Positions 26,774-37,056 of a stretch of 64,000 nt of DNA are shown here, piece by piece (the stretch's first letter is position 1; each line of letters begins with the position of its first letter). The notes beneath the pieces were generated by a model. It worked only from the letters and a program-made list of their open reading frames with translations, was not told the origin of the DNA and made no database searches. The DNA is from Psychrobacter proteolyticus (GTDB lineage Bacteria > Pseudomonadota > Gammaproteobacteria > Pseudomonadales > Moraxellaceae): contig NZ_QLKS01000002.1 of NCBI RefSeq assembly GCF_003350005.1, positions 434,001 to 498,000 on the forward strand, in the 5' to 3' direction. Position numbers and translations under genes: made by a program.

Positions 26774-28045
26774 GTGTTACATGTTTGGTTACGAGCGCAG
26801 CATAGCCCGCTAGCTGTCTGGCACGAAGATGTACAGCAATGGCAAATGGTTGACGGTTGGCAACAGCTGCAAACAATCTATGGTAACTATAAGTCCAATA
26901 GCCAAAAGGCGCTTTGTCTATATTTTCCCTCAAGTCATGCATTGCACGTGGACACAGCGCTCAATGCTGCTCAGCTCAAACAGCTTGGTAATAGCGGCAA
27001 GCAATATTTATTTGAAGAAACTTCATTAACGCCTATTGAGCAATTAAACATCCGCCAATTGAGCCATGCTGATACGACGCAACTGTACGCACTGGCACAA
27101 AACGACATTGAGTCATGGCAACAAAGCGCGCAGCTAGCCGGTATGAATATAGTAGCGTTACTGCCAGACTTTTTATTGTTGCCACCGCCAGAAGAGGGCG
27201 CAGGTCAACAAGTGACCCTTTATCAAGATTCGCAGACTATGCTGCTGCGCCAATCATTGCGTCAGGGTATGGCCGTCAGCTATTTACCGCTAATGTTTGA
27301 GCGTTTCCCGCATTTGAGTGAAGTAATGGTGCTATCGTCTATTGAGGCACCTATTGACGCATCGCTTGACTCACTAGATTCCTCATCGCCCATGGATTTA
27401 ATAGCGCAAACTAAAGCGTTGATCGCCGATCATCAGCTGCTACTGACGACTCTGCCTACAGTACCTAAGCCAATTGACAGTCCCGAACGTCACGCGCTTA
27501 ATTTCTTTATGAAATCTACTGACTCACAATTATCACCATATTTGCGAGTGGCCATGATGGTTGCGCTATCAGCGTTAGTGCTGCAAATGGCAACCGATGG
27601 TGTGCAGTGGTACAAGTATAATGAAGCGACCGCAGCAACCAAGACTACAATTGCGGCACAGTATCAGTCTTGGTTCGCCGATGAGCCACTGAGTACGCGC
27701 ACCAAACTGCAAGTACAGCTGCAACCAAAACTGCGTAGCGATAGCCAAGCGCCTGCATCGCATATGGCCGCACTGTCACGCATATCACCATTAATTAAAC
27801 AGTCCTCATTGCATGCACAGTCGCTGGTAATGCAGCCATCAGCGCTCAGCTTTACCTTGATTGCCCCAGATCGCGGTAGTCTTGATAAATTTACAAGCAC
27901 GCTGGTAGCACAAGGCTTAAATGCCAAACTTGCGCAAGTGAATAGTAATGAGCAAGGTCAGTTTAGTGGTCAAGTCACTGTCAATGTGGTGGAAAACAAT
28001 CTTGCAGAAAACAGTGCTATGGCAAATAATGCGGCAGCGTCGTAA
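26774..28045 (+). CDS. gspL: Type II secretion system protein GspL
   Basis: Inner-membrane platform component linking the GspE ATPase to the secretion machine. About 423 residues: a cytoplasmic actin-like N-terminal region (to about 255), a membrane span near 260-280 (MMVALSALVLQMATDGVQWY), and a periplasmic ferredoxin-like C-terminal domain. I place the start at the GTG at 26774, because GAGGA lies exactly 8 nt upstream; the in-frame TTG at 26759 lacks this. The gspM gene follows 32 bp later. Confidence 0.8.
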   Translation: MLHVWLRAQHSPLAVWHEDVQQWQMVDGWQQLQTIYGNYKSNSQKALCLYFPSSHALHVDTALNAAQLKQLGNSGKQYLFEETSLTPIEQLNIRQLSHADTTQLYALAQNDIESWQQSAQLAGMNIVALLPDFLLLPPPEEGAGQQVTLYQDSQTMLLRQSLRQGMAVSYLPLMFERFPHLSEVMVLSSIEAPIDASLDSLDSSSPMDLIAQTKALIADHQLLLTTLPTVPKPIDSPERHALNFFMKSTDSQLSPYLRVAMMVALSALVLQMATDGVQWYKYNEATAATKTTIAAQYQSWFADEPLSTRTKLQVQLQPKLRSDSQAPASHMAALSRISPLIKQSSLHAQSLVMQPSALSFTLIAPDRGSLDKFTSTLVAQGLNAKLAQVNSNEQGQFSGQVTVNVVENNLAENSAMANNAAAS

Positions 28046-28077
28046 CTCATCAAGGTATTGGTAATAAAGGTCAAAAC

Positions 28078-28647
28078 ATGAAACAATTACAACGCCGTAC
28101 CAGACGTAATGCAGCGGTCTCTGCAACCAGTACTAAGGCTCATGTATTCTCAGAGCGTATGAACAATTATCAAAATGTACTAACAACGCGCTGGCAAGCA
28201 TTACCTCCCCGTGATCAACTAGCGCTAGCTATATTGTCTATATTTTTACTGTTGTTTATTGGCGGCTATGGTGGCTATAGCGTTCATCAAGCAGCGAGCG
28301 ATAGTAAGAGTGACTATCAGGAGCAAGTGGCGGATTATTTTTGGTTGCGTGCTCAAGCAGGTAATATTGATAGTAGTGCATTGAATACTGGGAATAACTC
28401 TACTGGAGAGGCTGATATGCCGCCTGCTGGTCGTATCAATGCGCTGCTCAATAACTCAGGTATAGCAGGTGCTCAGGTGGTTGCGACTGGTGATGCAGTG
28501 CAACTGAGCTTTACGCATCCTAGTCAAGCGGTTGTCAGCACTGCACTGGGTAAGCTTGAACAGCAAGGTTGGCAATTTACACAGCTATCTATGCAGCAAG
28601 ACCTGACCAATAAATCTATTCAGGTACAAGCAACGGTCACTTCTTAA
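28078..28647 (+). CDS. gspM: Type II secretion system protein GspM
   Basis: 189 residues with a short cytoplasmic part, one span at about 48-65 after 'ARWQALPPRDQ'-like sequence (here TTRWQALPPRDQLALAI, the typical GspM entry), and a periplasmic domain that pairs with GspL. AAAGG precedes the ATG. No other gsp gene is in the window, so the system must be scattered, as in related Moraxellaceae. Confidence 0.82.
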   Translation: MKQLQRRTRRNAAVSATSTKAHVFSERMNNYQNVLTTRWQALPPRDQLALAILSIFLLLFIGGYGGYSVHQAASDSKSDYQEQVADYFWLRAQAGNIDSSALNTGNNSTGEADMPPAGRINALLNNSGIAGAQVVATGDAVQLSFTHPSQAVVSTALGKLEQQGWQFTQLSMQQDLTNKSIQVQATVTS

Positions 28648-28837
28648 AACGCGTCAGACTGTGATAGAAATTTTAGATACTTACAACACTGTGTGTCTAG
28701 TACTCGACACTCAATCCTCGACAGCAAAATAATGCTTTATCGTTGGTATCATTGAAAAGCCATTTATCCGGCTCCATTAAATAGTTAATCATATAACTAT
28801 TGAATAACAATATTACCAGTAAGGAAAACCTCACATA

Positions 28838-29251
28838 ATGCGGGACAGTATGAGCAACGATAAGCGCCGTTCGTTAATTACTTATAACCATATCACTTAT
28901 TTCTTATATGTGATCAGCTACTTTACTGCAGGTCTGTTGTGGGTTGTGCCGATTGTCATGAACTATGCCAAGCGCCATGATGCTAATGGTTCATGGTTAG
29001 CCACGCATTTTGACTGGCAAATCAAGACCTTTTGGTACAGTATCGTTTGGTTCGTCATTGGCATTATTTTGATTACCTTTGCATTAGGCGGCTTTGGCGT
29101 TAGCGTATTGGCGGATAGTGGCAATATTGCTATTGGCTCAATATTATTGGCCGGGCTTGGTTTACTGATTATGACCTTTACCTTTATTTGGCATTTATAT
29201 CGTATTATACGTGGTTGGATTGCGTTGACTGATGGGCGTCCAGTACCGTAG
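28838..29251 (+). CDS. DUF4870-like small membrane protein
   Basis: 137 residues with three hydrophobic segments (about 20-42, 67-90, 96-120). The pattern 'YNHITYFLYVISYFTAGLLWVVPIVMNYAKR' then 'SHFDWQIKTFWYS'-like sequence (here THFDWQIKTFWYSIVWFVIG) and a final 'IRGWIALTDGRPVP' is typical of the DUF4870/Tic20-like family. Function unknown. ATG 28838 and ATG 28850 are both preceded by purine-rich signals; the second gives MSNDKRRS, which I find slightly more natural. Confidence 0.72.
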   Translation: MRDSMSNDKRRSLITYNHITYFLYVISYFTAGLLWVVPIVMNYAKRHDANGSWLATHFDWQIKTFWYSIVWFVIGIILITFALGGFGVSVLADSGNIAIGSILLAGLGLLIMTFTFIWHLYRIIRGWIALTDGRPVP

Positions 29252-29370
29252 ATTTTTAAGAGTACCTTTGTACTATGTTTTTAGCTTAGAAAACGGCAGG
29301 TTATCGTTACGTAGCAGAGCTTCATCAGCACTGGTTACCGCTTAAATGTAGAAATTTAGCGACTGAAACT

Positions 29371-29400
29371 TTGCTCTTATTTCTGTTAAGCTGATATAAT
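29371..29400 (+). promoter_or_regulatory. Candidate pyrD promoter
   Basis: TTGCTC at 29371-29376, 18-bp spacer, and a consensus TATAAT at 29395-29400, 65 bp before the pyrD ATG. Confidence 0.5.
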
Positions 29401-29465
29401 CGCTGCGCCCGATTTCATTCGCATTTTTTATTCACTATTTCTTCCAAGCAGGGTCTGCCATCACT

Positions 29466-30500
29466 ATGTCTTATGCCTTACTTCGTCCTTTTTTGTTTAA
29501 TATGGATCCCGAACACGCCCATGAGATGACGCTATCTTTATTGGATAAAGCGCATAAAGCGCGTGTTTTAGGCTTGGCGTATGGTCAGTCAATGCAACCA
29601 ACAGACTGTATGGGTTTGCAGTTTTCTAACCCAGTTGGTCTGGCAGCAGGCATGGACAAAAACGGCGATTACATTGATGCGCTGGCTGAGCTAGGATTTG
29701 GTTTTATAGAAGTAGGAACCGTCACGCCAAGACCGCAAGTAGGCAACGACAAGCCAAGACTGTTTAGAATCAAGCAAGCAGACGCGATTATCAATCGTAT
29801 GGGCTTTAACAATGAAGGCGTTGATTATCTAATCGACAATGTCAAACGCTGTAAATATAAAGGCAATATCGGTATCAATATTGGCAAAAATGCCGATACG
29901 CCAGTAGAGCAAGCCGCCGATGATTATGTGTATTGCTTAGAGCGTGTGTATCCGCATGCCTCATACATCACGGTCAACATCTCATCGCCAAACACCAAAA
30001 ACCTACGTGATTTGCAAAGTGGTGAAGCACTGACTCAGCTGATGGATACAATTAAAAATCGTCACAGTCAGTTAGCTACTGAATATGGTTTTTATGTTCC
30101 ATTAGTGCTTAAAGTTGCTCCAGATTTAGAGCCATTGCAAGTTGATTATATCTCGCAGCAATTAATAGACTTTGAAATTGATGGTTTGATTGCCACCAAT
30201 ACCACACTAAGCCGCGTAGGTGTCGAAGACTTGCGTGATGGCGACCAAATGGGTGGTCTGTCCGGTCGTCCTGTGAGTCATATTAGTACTCAGATTTTGC
30301 AACAGTTCTCTGATCAATTAGATGGTAAAGTCGCTTTGATAGGCGTGGGCGGTATCGATAGTGGTGCTAAAGCCGTCAAAAAAATCGAAGCAGGCGCAGA
30401 CATGGTACAGCTCTATACGGGGCTTATTTATCGTGGTCCTGGGCTGGTGCAGTCTTGCATTCAGGCAATCGGTGGCTATTACGATGCCATGGAAAGCTAG
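29466..30500 (+). CDS. pyrD: Dihydroorotate dehydrogenase (quinone), class 2
   Basis: Membrane-associated flavoprotein oxidising dihydroorotate with quinone in pyrimidine synthesis. 344 residues, with the class 2 N-terminal amphipathic region ([20 protein letters not shown]), '[19 protein letters not shown]', '[16 protein letters not shown]' and the FMN-phosphate site '[27 protein letters not shown]'. It is followed by cvpA after 30 bp, so co-transcription is likely. Confidence 0.96.
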   Translation: MSYALLRPFLFNMDPEHAHEMTLSLLDKAHKARVLGLAYGQSMQPTDCMGLQFSNPVGLAAGMDKNGDYIDALAELGFGFIEVGTVTPRPQVGNDKPRLFRIKQADAIINRMGFNNEGVDYLIDNVKRCKYKGNIGINIGKNADTPVEQAADDYVYCLERVYPHASYITVNISSPNTKNLRDLQSGEALTQLMDTIKNRHSQLATEYGFYVPLVLKVAPDLEPLQVDYISQQLIDFEIDGLIATNTTLSRVGVEDLRDGDQMGGLSGRPVSHISTQILQQFSDQLDGKVALIGVGGIDSGAKAVKKIEAGADMVQLYTGLIYRGPGLVQSCIQAIGGYYDAMES

Positions 30501-30530
30501 TCCAATAAATAAGGTAATAAGGCGTAGAGC

Positions 30531-31028
30531 ATGAGTGGTTTAGATATTGTGATTGCTATTGTTGTCTTGATTGGCTTATGGCGCGGCTTTCAAGTAGGAC
30601 TGATTAAAACAGCAATAGGCTTGGTAGGTTGGTTTATCGCCCTTATCGCTGCTACTAGGCTGGCAGGAGTAGTGTCGCCCCAATTGACGGGTATCGTACA
30701 AAATCCTGTACTACAGATGGCAATGGCTTTTTTATTGGTAGTAATTGCGATCTTGGCAATCATGCATCTGATGGCGTTTGTATTCTCAGGCGTGCTCAAA
30801 ACCTTACGTTTGGGCGTCTTGGATAAAATGGCAGGCGGCGTACTGGGTGCTGCCAAAAACGTACTAATGGTCTTGGTTGTACTGAGCGTCAGTGCGCCAT
30901 TGCTAGTACAGATGCCGCAGTGGCAAACCTCCGTACTAGCGCCAGAGCTAATGCCATATGCACCGATGGGTAAGGCGTTAGTATCGGACGTATTAGGCAT
31001 GGCTTGGGATCAGGTCAATCAGTCATAA
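30531..31028 (+). CDS. cvpA: CvpA family membrane protein
   Basis: 165 residues with four hydrophobic segments and the CvpA pattern 'GLWRGFQVGLIKTAIGLVGWFIALIAATRLAG'. In E. coli cvpA is required for colicin V production and sits directly before purF, as here (236-bp gap). Its actual role in envelope homeostasis is poorly known. AAGG precedes the ATG. Confidence 0.87.
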   Translation: MSGLDIVIAIVVLIGLWRGFQVGLIKTAIGLVGWFIALIAATRLAGVVSPQLTGIVQNPVLQMAMAFLLVVIAILAIMHLMAFVFSGVLKTLRLGVLDKMAGGVLGAAKNVLMVLVVLSVSAPLLVQMPQWQTSVLAPELMPYAPMGKALVSDVLGMAWDQVNQS

Positions 31029-31264
31029 TGGTTTAATTGCCTATTATTTTATCTAACTGTCCATTATTTTACTTCTTTTTATACTTCTAAATGTTTGCAC
31101 GTGTCACTGATAATCAAAAACAGATTATCGAAAAATCTCGTTAAGTTTCTTACAATATCATCAGGTTAGCGGCGTGCGACAGTGAATGATTTTAGCAATA
31201 TACTGTCGTTAATTTTGCCGTTATTGTCGTACTAATGTATGAGTCAAAATAGGATATAGCTATT

Positions 31265-32800
31265 ATGTGTGGAGTCATTGGAGTTGCAGCTCACGAACCA
31301 GTCAATCAGATTCTTTATGACGGTTTGACGATGCTACAGCATCGCGGGCAAGATGCAGCAGGTATTGTCACTTTGCAAGATGGGCGACTCTATCTACGTA
31401 AAGAAAATGGCATGGTACGTGACGTATTTATGAATCGTCATATGATGAAACTGGTTGGTAAGTTCGGTATCGGTCACGTTCGTTACCCGACAGCTGGCAC
31501 TTCTAGCAGCGCCGAAGCGCAGCCATTTTATGTTAACTCACCTTATGGTATTACCCTTGCGCACAATGGTAACTTGACTAATGCTGAGAGTTTGGCCAAA
31601 TCTTTGTACATCGAAGATCGTCGCCACCTTAATACTGACTCAGATTCTGAAGTACTGTTAAACGTACTGGCACATGAGATGCAGAATCTAGGCAAAACAC
31701 ATCCAACGGCTGATGATATCTTTGAAGCAGTAAAAGCTGTCTATAAGCGCTGTGAAGGTGCTTATGGCGTTGTCGCTCTGATCACGGGTCATGGCTTACT
31801 TGCATTCCGCGATCCAAACGGTATCCGTCCACTTATCTTTGGTAAGCGTATGGCACCGAATGGCGGCACTGAGTATATGGTTGCTTCTGAATCAGTTGCA
31901 TTGACAGGTTCTGGCTTTACTATCGTTCGTGATGTAAAACCAGGCGAAGCAATTTTCATTGATTTGAACCATAAACTGCATACGCATCAGTGCGTCGAGC
32001 AAAAAGAATACACGCCTTGTATCTTTGAATATGTTTACTTTGCTCGTCCAGATTCGATTATGGACAATATCTCAGTTTACAAATCACGCCTACGCATGGG
32101 TGAAAAACTGGCAGATAAAATCCTTGCTGAATGGGGTGAGGATCATGATATCGACGTGGTCATTCCAATTCCAGATACGTCGCGTACTTCAGCAATGGAG
32201 CTGGCGCTAAAAATGAACGTCAAGTACCGTGAAGGGTTTATGAAAAACCGCTACATCGGTCGTACGTTTATTATGCCAGGTCAGCAGCAGCGTAAAAAAT
32301 CAGTTCGCCAAAAGCTGAGCGCTGTGCCACTAGAATTCAAAGGCAAAAACGTCCTATTGGTTGATGATTCTATCGTTCGTGGTACGACTTGTCATGAAAT
32401 CATTCAAATGGCACGAGATGCTGGTGCTAACAAGGTGTTTTTTGCCAGTGCTGCGCCCCCAGTGAAATTTCCAAACGTATACGGCATTGATATGCCCGTA
32501 CGTAGTGAGCTTATTGCCTCAGGTAATAGTGTTGAAGAAGTACGTGATATCATCGGCGCCGATCGTTTGATTTTCCAAGATTTGGATGATTTAATTGATG
32601 CAGTAAAAGATACCAAACATAGCCGAGTGGAAGGTTTTGATTGTGCGGTATTTAACGGCTGCTACATCACTGGCCAAATCAATGAAGCGTATCTTGATCA
32701 CCTGCAAGAGCAGCGTAATGATACTGCAAAAACTGGTAAAAAAGGCGTACAAATAGTGGCTGATACTCCAGTTGATATGATGGGTGTAGAAGAGCTTTAA
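31265..32800 (+). CDS. purF: Amidophosphoribosyltransferase
   Basis: First committed step of purine synthesis: PRPP plus glutamine gives phosphoribosylamine. 511 residues. The N-terminal glutaminase starts with MCGVIGV (nucleophile Cys2), 'GHVRYPTAG' follows, and the phosphoribosyltransferase domain carries the PRPP motif [13 protein letters not shown]. There is no N-terminal propeptide, and no Cys cluster for an Fe-S cluster is evident. AGGATA precedes the ATG. A near-perfect terminator follows. Confidence 0.96.
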   Translation: MCGVIGVAAHEPVNQILYDGLTMLQHRGQDAAGIVTLQDGRLYLRKENGMVRDVFMNRHMMKLVGKFGIGHVRYPTAGTSSSAEAQPFYVNSPYGITLAHNGNLTNAESLAKSLYIEDRRHLNTDSDSEVLLNVLAHEMQNLGKTHPTADDIFEAVKAVYKRCEGAYGVVALITGHGLLAFRDPNGIRPLIFGKRMAPNGGTEYMVASESVALTGSGFTIVRDVKPGEAIFIDLNHKLHTHQCVEQKEYTPCIFEYVYFARPDSIMDNISVYKSRLRMGEKLADKILAEWGEDHDIDVVIPIPDTSRTSAMELALKMNVKYREGFMKNRYIGRTFIMPGQQQRKKSVRQKLSAVPLEFKGKNVLLVDDSIVRGTTCHEIIQMARDAGANKVFFASAAPPVKFPNVYGIDMPVRSELIASGNSVEEVRDIIGADRLIFQDLDDLIDAVKDTKHSRVEGFDCAVFNGCYITGQINEAYLDHLQEQRNDTAKTGKKGVQIVADTPVDMMGVEEL

Positions 32801-32830
32801 GCTAAACTAAAGCCATTGTTTTTAGCTAAA

Positions 32831-32864
32831 AAAAGCTAGATTCTAAATAGAATCTAGCTTTTTT
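32831..32864 (+). terminator. Bidirectional terminator between purF and azlD
   Basis: AAAAGCTAGATTCT (32831-32844), loop AAAT, AGAATCTAGCTTTT (32849-32862): a perfect 14-bp stem with T-runs on both strands. Confidence 0.92.
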
Positions 32865-32918
32865 ATGTTTAAAATATCGCTAAGGGTACTGGCGTTTATA
32901 TAAATGGGCGAAACAGTT

Positions 32919-33278
32919 TTAGCCTAGAAAACTGCTAAATAACCAAAATAGACCATTGATTGCCGCAATACCGACAACCATACTGACCAAAAGCTGACGG
33001 CTGATATGATAGATAAACAATACCAAAATAAGTGCGCCGATTTGAGCCATTAATAGATGCAACTCGGTGTCATTCAAAGTAACAGTCGTCGATACGTCTT
33101 GATAGGACAGGCTAGTCAAAATTAGCAGCACCATCACTGATAATGGCAAACTCTCATTTAACCGATGTAGCCAAGGTGTATCGAGCAGCTTTCTAGGTAT
33201 CAGTGCTGGCAATGCACGAGTGATAAAGGTCACTGCTGCCATGGCAAGCGTGGCAAAAATAAGATAACTACTGGTCAT
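32919..33278 (-). CDS. azlD: AzlD family branched-chain amino acid exporter subunit
   Basis: Small four-span membrane protein (119 residues) with the AzlD pattern 'MAAVTFITRALPALIPRKLLDTPWLHRLNESLPLSVMVLLIL'. It pairs with AzlC to export branched-chain amino acids. Its start overlaps the end of azlC by 11 bp, so translation is coupled. GGGAGA precedes the ATG. Confidence 0.87.
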   Translation of the reverse strand: MTSSYLIFATLAMAAVTFITRALPALIPRKLLDTPWLHRLNESLPLSVMVLLILTSLSYQDVSTTVTLNDTELHLLMAQIGALILVLFIYHISRQLLVSMVVGIAAINGLFWLFSSFLG

Positions 33279-33999
33279 AAGAGTCTCCCGTCTTTTGACG
33301 CTCTATCCAAAACCCACGTACCAAGATCATAAACATACAGATAGTAATGGCTACTAGTAGCAACCAATCACTGGTAAATAGCGAAGCAATGATTAAGCCA
33401 AGCACGGCAATACCAATTGGGAAGTAGCGTTTGATACTTTGAAATTGCTCATAAGCGAGAATTGCAAACAGACAAACCAACGCAAAATCTAAATTTGGCA
33501 CCAAATCACTGAGCGTACTACCAATCATTACGCCAACCGTACTCGCGAGTACCCACCAACTTTGGTTAAATAAGCTAATAGGAAGTATCAAGGCTCGTCG
33601 TGACTCATTTGGTAAGCTTGTCATGATCGAAAAAGTCTCATCGGTCAAAGCAAACAGACAATATGTCTTGGCCAGCTTATTTTTTGGTAGATACTGTAAT
33701 AACGGCATACCATAGAATACATGACGTAGATTAATCGCGGCAATATTGGTGGCGATATTGCCAATCGGTAGGCCAGCGCTTAGCATTGGCAGACAAGCAT
33801 ACTGAGCTGCACCAGCATAGAGAACGATACTGAGCATAATCGTTGCCCATATCGGGATACCTGCTACCTGTGCGAGTACACCAAAGGCAATACCGGCAGG
33901 CAGATATCCCATAGCAACTGGCAAGCTTTTCTTAAAGCCCTCAGCCCAGTGGTAGCGGTTTTCATGTTGATGGCTTAATTCATTTGAATGAGTATTCAC
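33268..33999 (-). CDS. azlC: AzlC family branched-chain amino acid exporter
   Basis: 243 residues, about six to seven spans. 'GFKKSLPVAMGYLPAGIAFGVLAQVAGIP' and 'SIVLYAGAAQYACLPMLSAGLP' are characteristic of AzlC. The start is a GTG at 33999 with AGGA about 6 nt upstream. The N-terminus is polar and His-containing. It forms a two-gene operon with azlD. Confidence 0.9.
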   Translation of the reverse strand: MNTHSNELSHQHENRYHWAEGFKKSLPVAMGYLPAGIAFGVLAQVAGIPIWATIMLSIVLYAGAAQYACLPMLSAGLPIGNIATNIAAINLRHVFYGMPLLQYLPKNKLAKTYCLFALTDETFSIMTSLPNESRRALILPISLFNQSWWVLASTVGVMIGSTLSDLVPNLDFALVCLFAILAYEQFQSIKRYFPIGIAVLGLIIASLFTSDWLLLVAITICMFMILVRGFWIERQKTGDSYDQ

Positions 34000-34146
34000 A
34001 CGACATCCTAAATTTTTCTTATGATATTTTTATAAATCTATCGATATAAAAATTATTAATTCAAACTGTATTGCTGCAAAATTAAAAACGAGCTTAATAA
34101 AAATGATTTATCGAAAATTGATAGAGCAAACATAGTATAAAATTAA

Positions 34147-35553
34147 CTAAGCTTCAGGTTGTAGTTTTTCATAGCTGCCAGTCTGATTGGCACGGTACAA
34201 AAACCCGCCTAGAATGACTAGTCTCAATAATAATAGACACCACACGCTAAGCCAAATACCAGTCATATCCCATTGCTGATAGAGCACCCAGCTCAAAGGG
34301 AAGAAAATAGCAGCCAGTATCAGCGCCGCATTACGAATCACACTACCAGCCGTCAAACCGAAAAATATCCCATCCAGCCAATAGGCACCAACACCGACCA
34401 GAGGCAATAGTACAGCGTATAAATGGTAATCATAGGCGAGAGCAAACACTGACTCAATATTGGTCATAAATCCTAAATACGTAGGCATTGCAAGCCACCA
34501 AATGGCGCTCAACATGATAGCAAGGCCATAACTAACCACGCCTGTACGCTTTATGATAATACGAAAACGTGGCCAATCGCGACGTCCTGCAGCTTGTCCA
34601 CTCAGCGTTTCAGCAGAGACAGCGACGCCATCAAGAGCGAAGGCAGATATACTTAATACTTGCAATAAAATAGCATTGGCAGCCAGTATGACATCACCGC
34701 TTTGGGCAGATAGGCGAGTAATCCAAGCAAAGCTTAGCGTTAAGATAAGCGTCCGTACAAAGATATCTTTGTTTAAAGAAAATAGCCTAAGCATCTTTTC
34801 TTTCGTAAAATACTGTCGATCCGCTTTGAATAATACAGACCACGATATTTTTAAATGTTTGCGGCTCAACCACAGTGCCATCAGTATTCCAAACCAAAAT
34901 GCAATAGTCGTTCCTAGTGCGACACCAGCCAATCCCATCTGCATTGCAAATACAAAAAACAGAGTCAGTACGATATTAAGTACGGCAATAAAACCCTGCT
35001 GATACAGCATATAACGGGTCTTACCTTGTCCTGCAAACCAACCAATAAATGCAAAGTTCATCAGCTCCGCGATCACGCCCCAAAAGCGTACGTCTAAATA
35101 GGTTTTCGCCGCGCGTCCACTTTCAGGATTTGCTGATAGTGCTTGTAAGCCAAAATCAATCAGCCATGGCTTTGCCAGTAGTAATATTGCTCCGATAACA
35201 AACGCCAATAGTAACGCGCGTTGCAAGATAGACAGTAAAGGCGTGGGCACTGATACAGCTGATGTATTGCTAGTATTATTCGCCAGTTGTCCCAATGCCT
35301 GCGCAGCAAGCCCAGATGACGCATACTGCAAAAAGTTAAAGCTAACAAGCAATAGCGACAGCAACTGTATGGCTAGACCCATACCAGCAAGTTTCGCCGT
35401 GTCATTCATATTGCCTACAATGGCCGTATCAATCACGCTTTGCAATGGCATGGCCAAATTGGCTAGCAGTACAGGCAGTGCAATCGCGACAATACGTTTA
35501 TAGCTTGTGTCAATAGGTGGCATCGCGTGAGAAGGTGCGGATTTAGCTGACAT
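34147..35553 (-). CDS. MATE family multidrug efflux transporter (DinF-like)
   Basis: Na+ or H+-coupled drug/organic cation antiporter with twelve spans, about 468 residues. The N-terminal 'RIVAIALPVLLANLAMPLQSVIDTAIVGNM' and the repeat 'EMLRLFSLNKDIFVRTLIL'-type second half fit the DinF branch. I start it at the ATG at 35553 (MSAKSAPSH). The open frame reaches 35682, but those extra 43 codons run through the secDF terminator (35650-35694) and look non-coding. Confidence 0.87.
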   Translation of the reverse strand: MSAKSAPSHAMPPIDTSYKRIVAIALPVLLANLAMPLQSVIDTAIVGNMNDTAKLAGMGLAIQLLSLLLVSFNFLQYASSGLAAQALGQLANNTSNTSAVSVPTPLLSILQRALLLAFVIGAILLLAKPWLIDFGLQALSANPESGRAAKTYLDVRFWGVIAELMNFAFIGWFAGQGKTRYMLYQQGFIAVLNIVLTLFFVFAMQMGLAGVALGTTIAFWFGILMALWLSRKHLKISWSVLFKADRQYFTKEKMLRLFSLNKDIFVRTLILTLSFAWITRLSAQSGDVILAANAILLQVLSISAFALDGVAVSAETLSGQAAGRRDWPRFRIIIKRTGVVSYGLAIMLSAIWWLAMPTYLGFMTNIESVFALAYDYHLYAVLLPLVGVGAYWLDGIFFGLTAGSVIRNAALILAAIFFPLSWVLYQQWDMTGIWLSVWCLLLLRLVILGGFLYRANQTGSYEKLQPEA

Positions 35554-35649
35554 GGGTGACTCGTTTATACGTGAACGATAAAGAGGTATATTCGTTAAAT
35601 AATAATAAAATTGTAAGGCAGTACATTTAATGTAAGAGACAAAATAGCT

Positions 35650-35694
35650 ATAAAGACAAAAGCACCTAGACTCATTATTCATGAGTCAGGTGCT
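35650..35694 (-). terminator. Rho-independent terminator of the secD-secF operon
   Basis: AGCACCT and GACTCAT (35661-35667, 35669-35675) pair with ATGAGTC and AGGTGCT (35681-35694) with one bulged base. On the minus strand TTTTGTCTTT follows. Confidence 0.8.
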
Positions 35695-35784
35695 CTTATT
35701 TAAACGTTGTATCTGTGCAATCAGTAATTATATAGAATGTGATAACACGCTATTTCAGCGTATCAAACCATCTAATATACCTTA

Positions 35785-37047
35785 CTAAACGTTGTCTTGC
35801 TCAAACATTTTGGGATCGTTGAAAGTAACGATTTCTTCTTCAAACTCTGGTTTTACTTTTACGATAAAGTCATCACGCGACAGACCCATGCGCAGCGGAA
35901 TTGAGCTGGCGATATAAGTCGATGAGTAAGTACCCGCAAGTAAACCAATAAACAGAGCTACTGAGAACCAGTATAGTCCATCACCGCCCAAGAAGAGCAT
36001 GGCTAGTACGACCAACAAAACAGTTGAAATGGTCATAATCGTACGGCGTAGCGTCTCGGTCAACGATAAATCAATCGTCTGTTCAGGCGTAATTCCGCGA
36101 ACACGGCGGAAGTTTTCACGAATACGGTCATAGACAACGATGGTATCGTTCAATGAATAACCAATCAATGCCAATACCGCAGCCAATACCGTCAAATCAA
36201 ACGGAAAGCCGAATAGTGCAAATACACCGATGGTTACGACAGCATCATGGAATAGTGATAGTACGGCACCTAGAGACAATTTGAACTGGAAGCGTAGGGC
36301 AACATAGCCAAGCATACATACCAGTGCTAACACCAATGCCATGACTGAGTTTAAATAAACCTCATTACCAACTTGGCTACCGATGATATTCACGTTGCTA
36401 ATTGTAGCGGTGTTGCTAGGTAGGGCCAATGCTTGCGTCAGATTTGCACTTAGCCCATCGACGTTATCAGACTGAGGCGGTAGACGTACGAGTAGCTCTT
36501 CACGAGTACCTAGATACTGTACAACCGCATCATCGAAACCATTGTCTGCCAGTGCTTGTACAACAGCAACTTGCTCAACAGGCTGCTCATAACGCACATC
36601 AGCAGAGACACCACCAGTAAAATCAAGACCTAAGTTCAGTCCGTTTACCGCGATAGCAATGATACTACCGATCACCATAAATAAAGATAGTAATGCCATC
36701 GGCTTTTCTATCTTCATAAATGGAATGATACGCTGGTTACCAACTGCTTTGATGCCACCTTCAGCGACAGCTGCGGCATCATCAGCGGCGTCACCTGATA
36801 TTACGTCAGAATCAATAGCGGTAGACAGCGCTTGACTGTCTTTGGCATTTTGACCTTTACCACCGCGACGACTAGGGCTTTTGCCTGACTTTGCGGTAGT
36901 AGGGTTATTGGTTTTAGTATTGCTACCTTTACCATCACGACGCGGTTTGTTACGGCGACGCGTACTTGCATTAGTCGTCTCACCGTTTGAGCCATTTCGA
37001 TCAGGATTATTCTGCTGTTCTAAAGGGTTGTTATTATCGATCGCCAT
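35785..37047 (-). CDS. secF: Protein translocase subunit SecF, with long basic N-terminal extension
   Basis: Works with SecD and YajC to pull proteins through SecYEG using the proton gradient. The SecF core (about 107-420) has six spans, 'GLNLGLDFTGGVSADVRYEQP' in the first periplasmic segment, and 'ALIGYSLNDTIVVYDRIRENFR'. The protein is 420 residues against the usual ~310. The first ~100 residues are Asn-, Arg-, Lys- and Gly-rich (RRRNKPRRDGKG and similar) and presumably cytoplasmic. The start is well supported by AGGAGA. The gap to secD is 9 bp. Confidence 0.95.
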   Translation of the reverse strand: MAIDNNNPLEQQNNPDRNGSNGETTNASTRRRNKPRRDGKGSNTKTNNPTTAKSGKSPSRRGGKGQNAKDSQALSTAIDSDVISGDAADDAAAVAEGGIKAVGNQRIIPFMKIEKPMALLSLFMVIGSIIAIAVNGLNLGLDFTGGVSADVRYEQPVEQVAVVQALADNGFDDAVVQYLGTREELLVRLPPQSDNVDGLSANLTQALALPSNTATISNVNIIGSQVGNEVYLNSVMALVLALVCMLGYVALRFQFKLSLGAVLSLFHDAVVTIGVFALFGFPFDLTVLAAVLALIGYSLNDTIVVYDRIRENFRRVRGITPEQTIDLSLTETLRRTIMTISTVLLVVLAMLFLGGDGLYWFSVALFIGLLAGTYSSTYIASSIPLRMGLSRDDFIVKVKPEFEEEIVTFNDPKMFEQDNV

Positions 37048-37056
37048 AATGTTCTC

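Noticed and set aside
35554-35682. N-terminal extension of the MATE transporter frame
   Set aside because: These 43 codons pass through the secDF terminator hairpin, and the residues do not look like transporter sequence. Start at 35553 is preferred.
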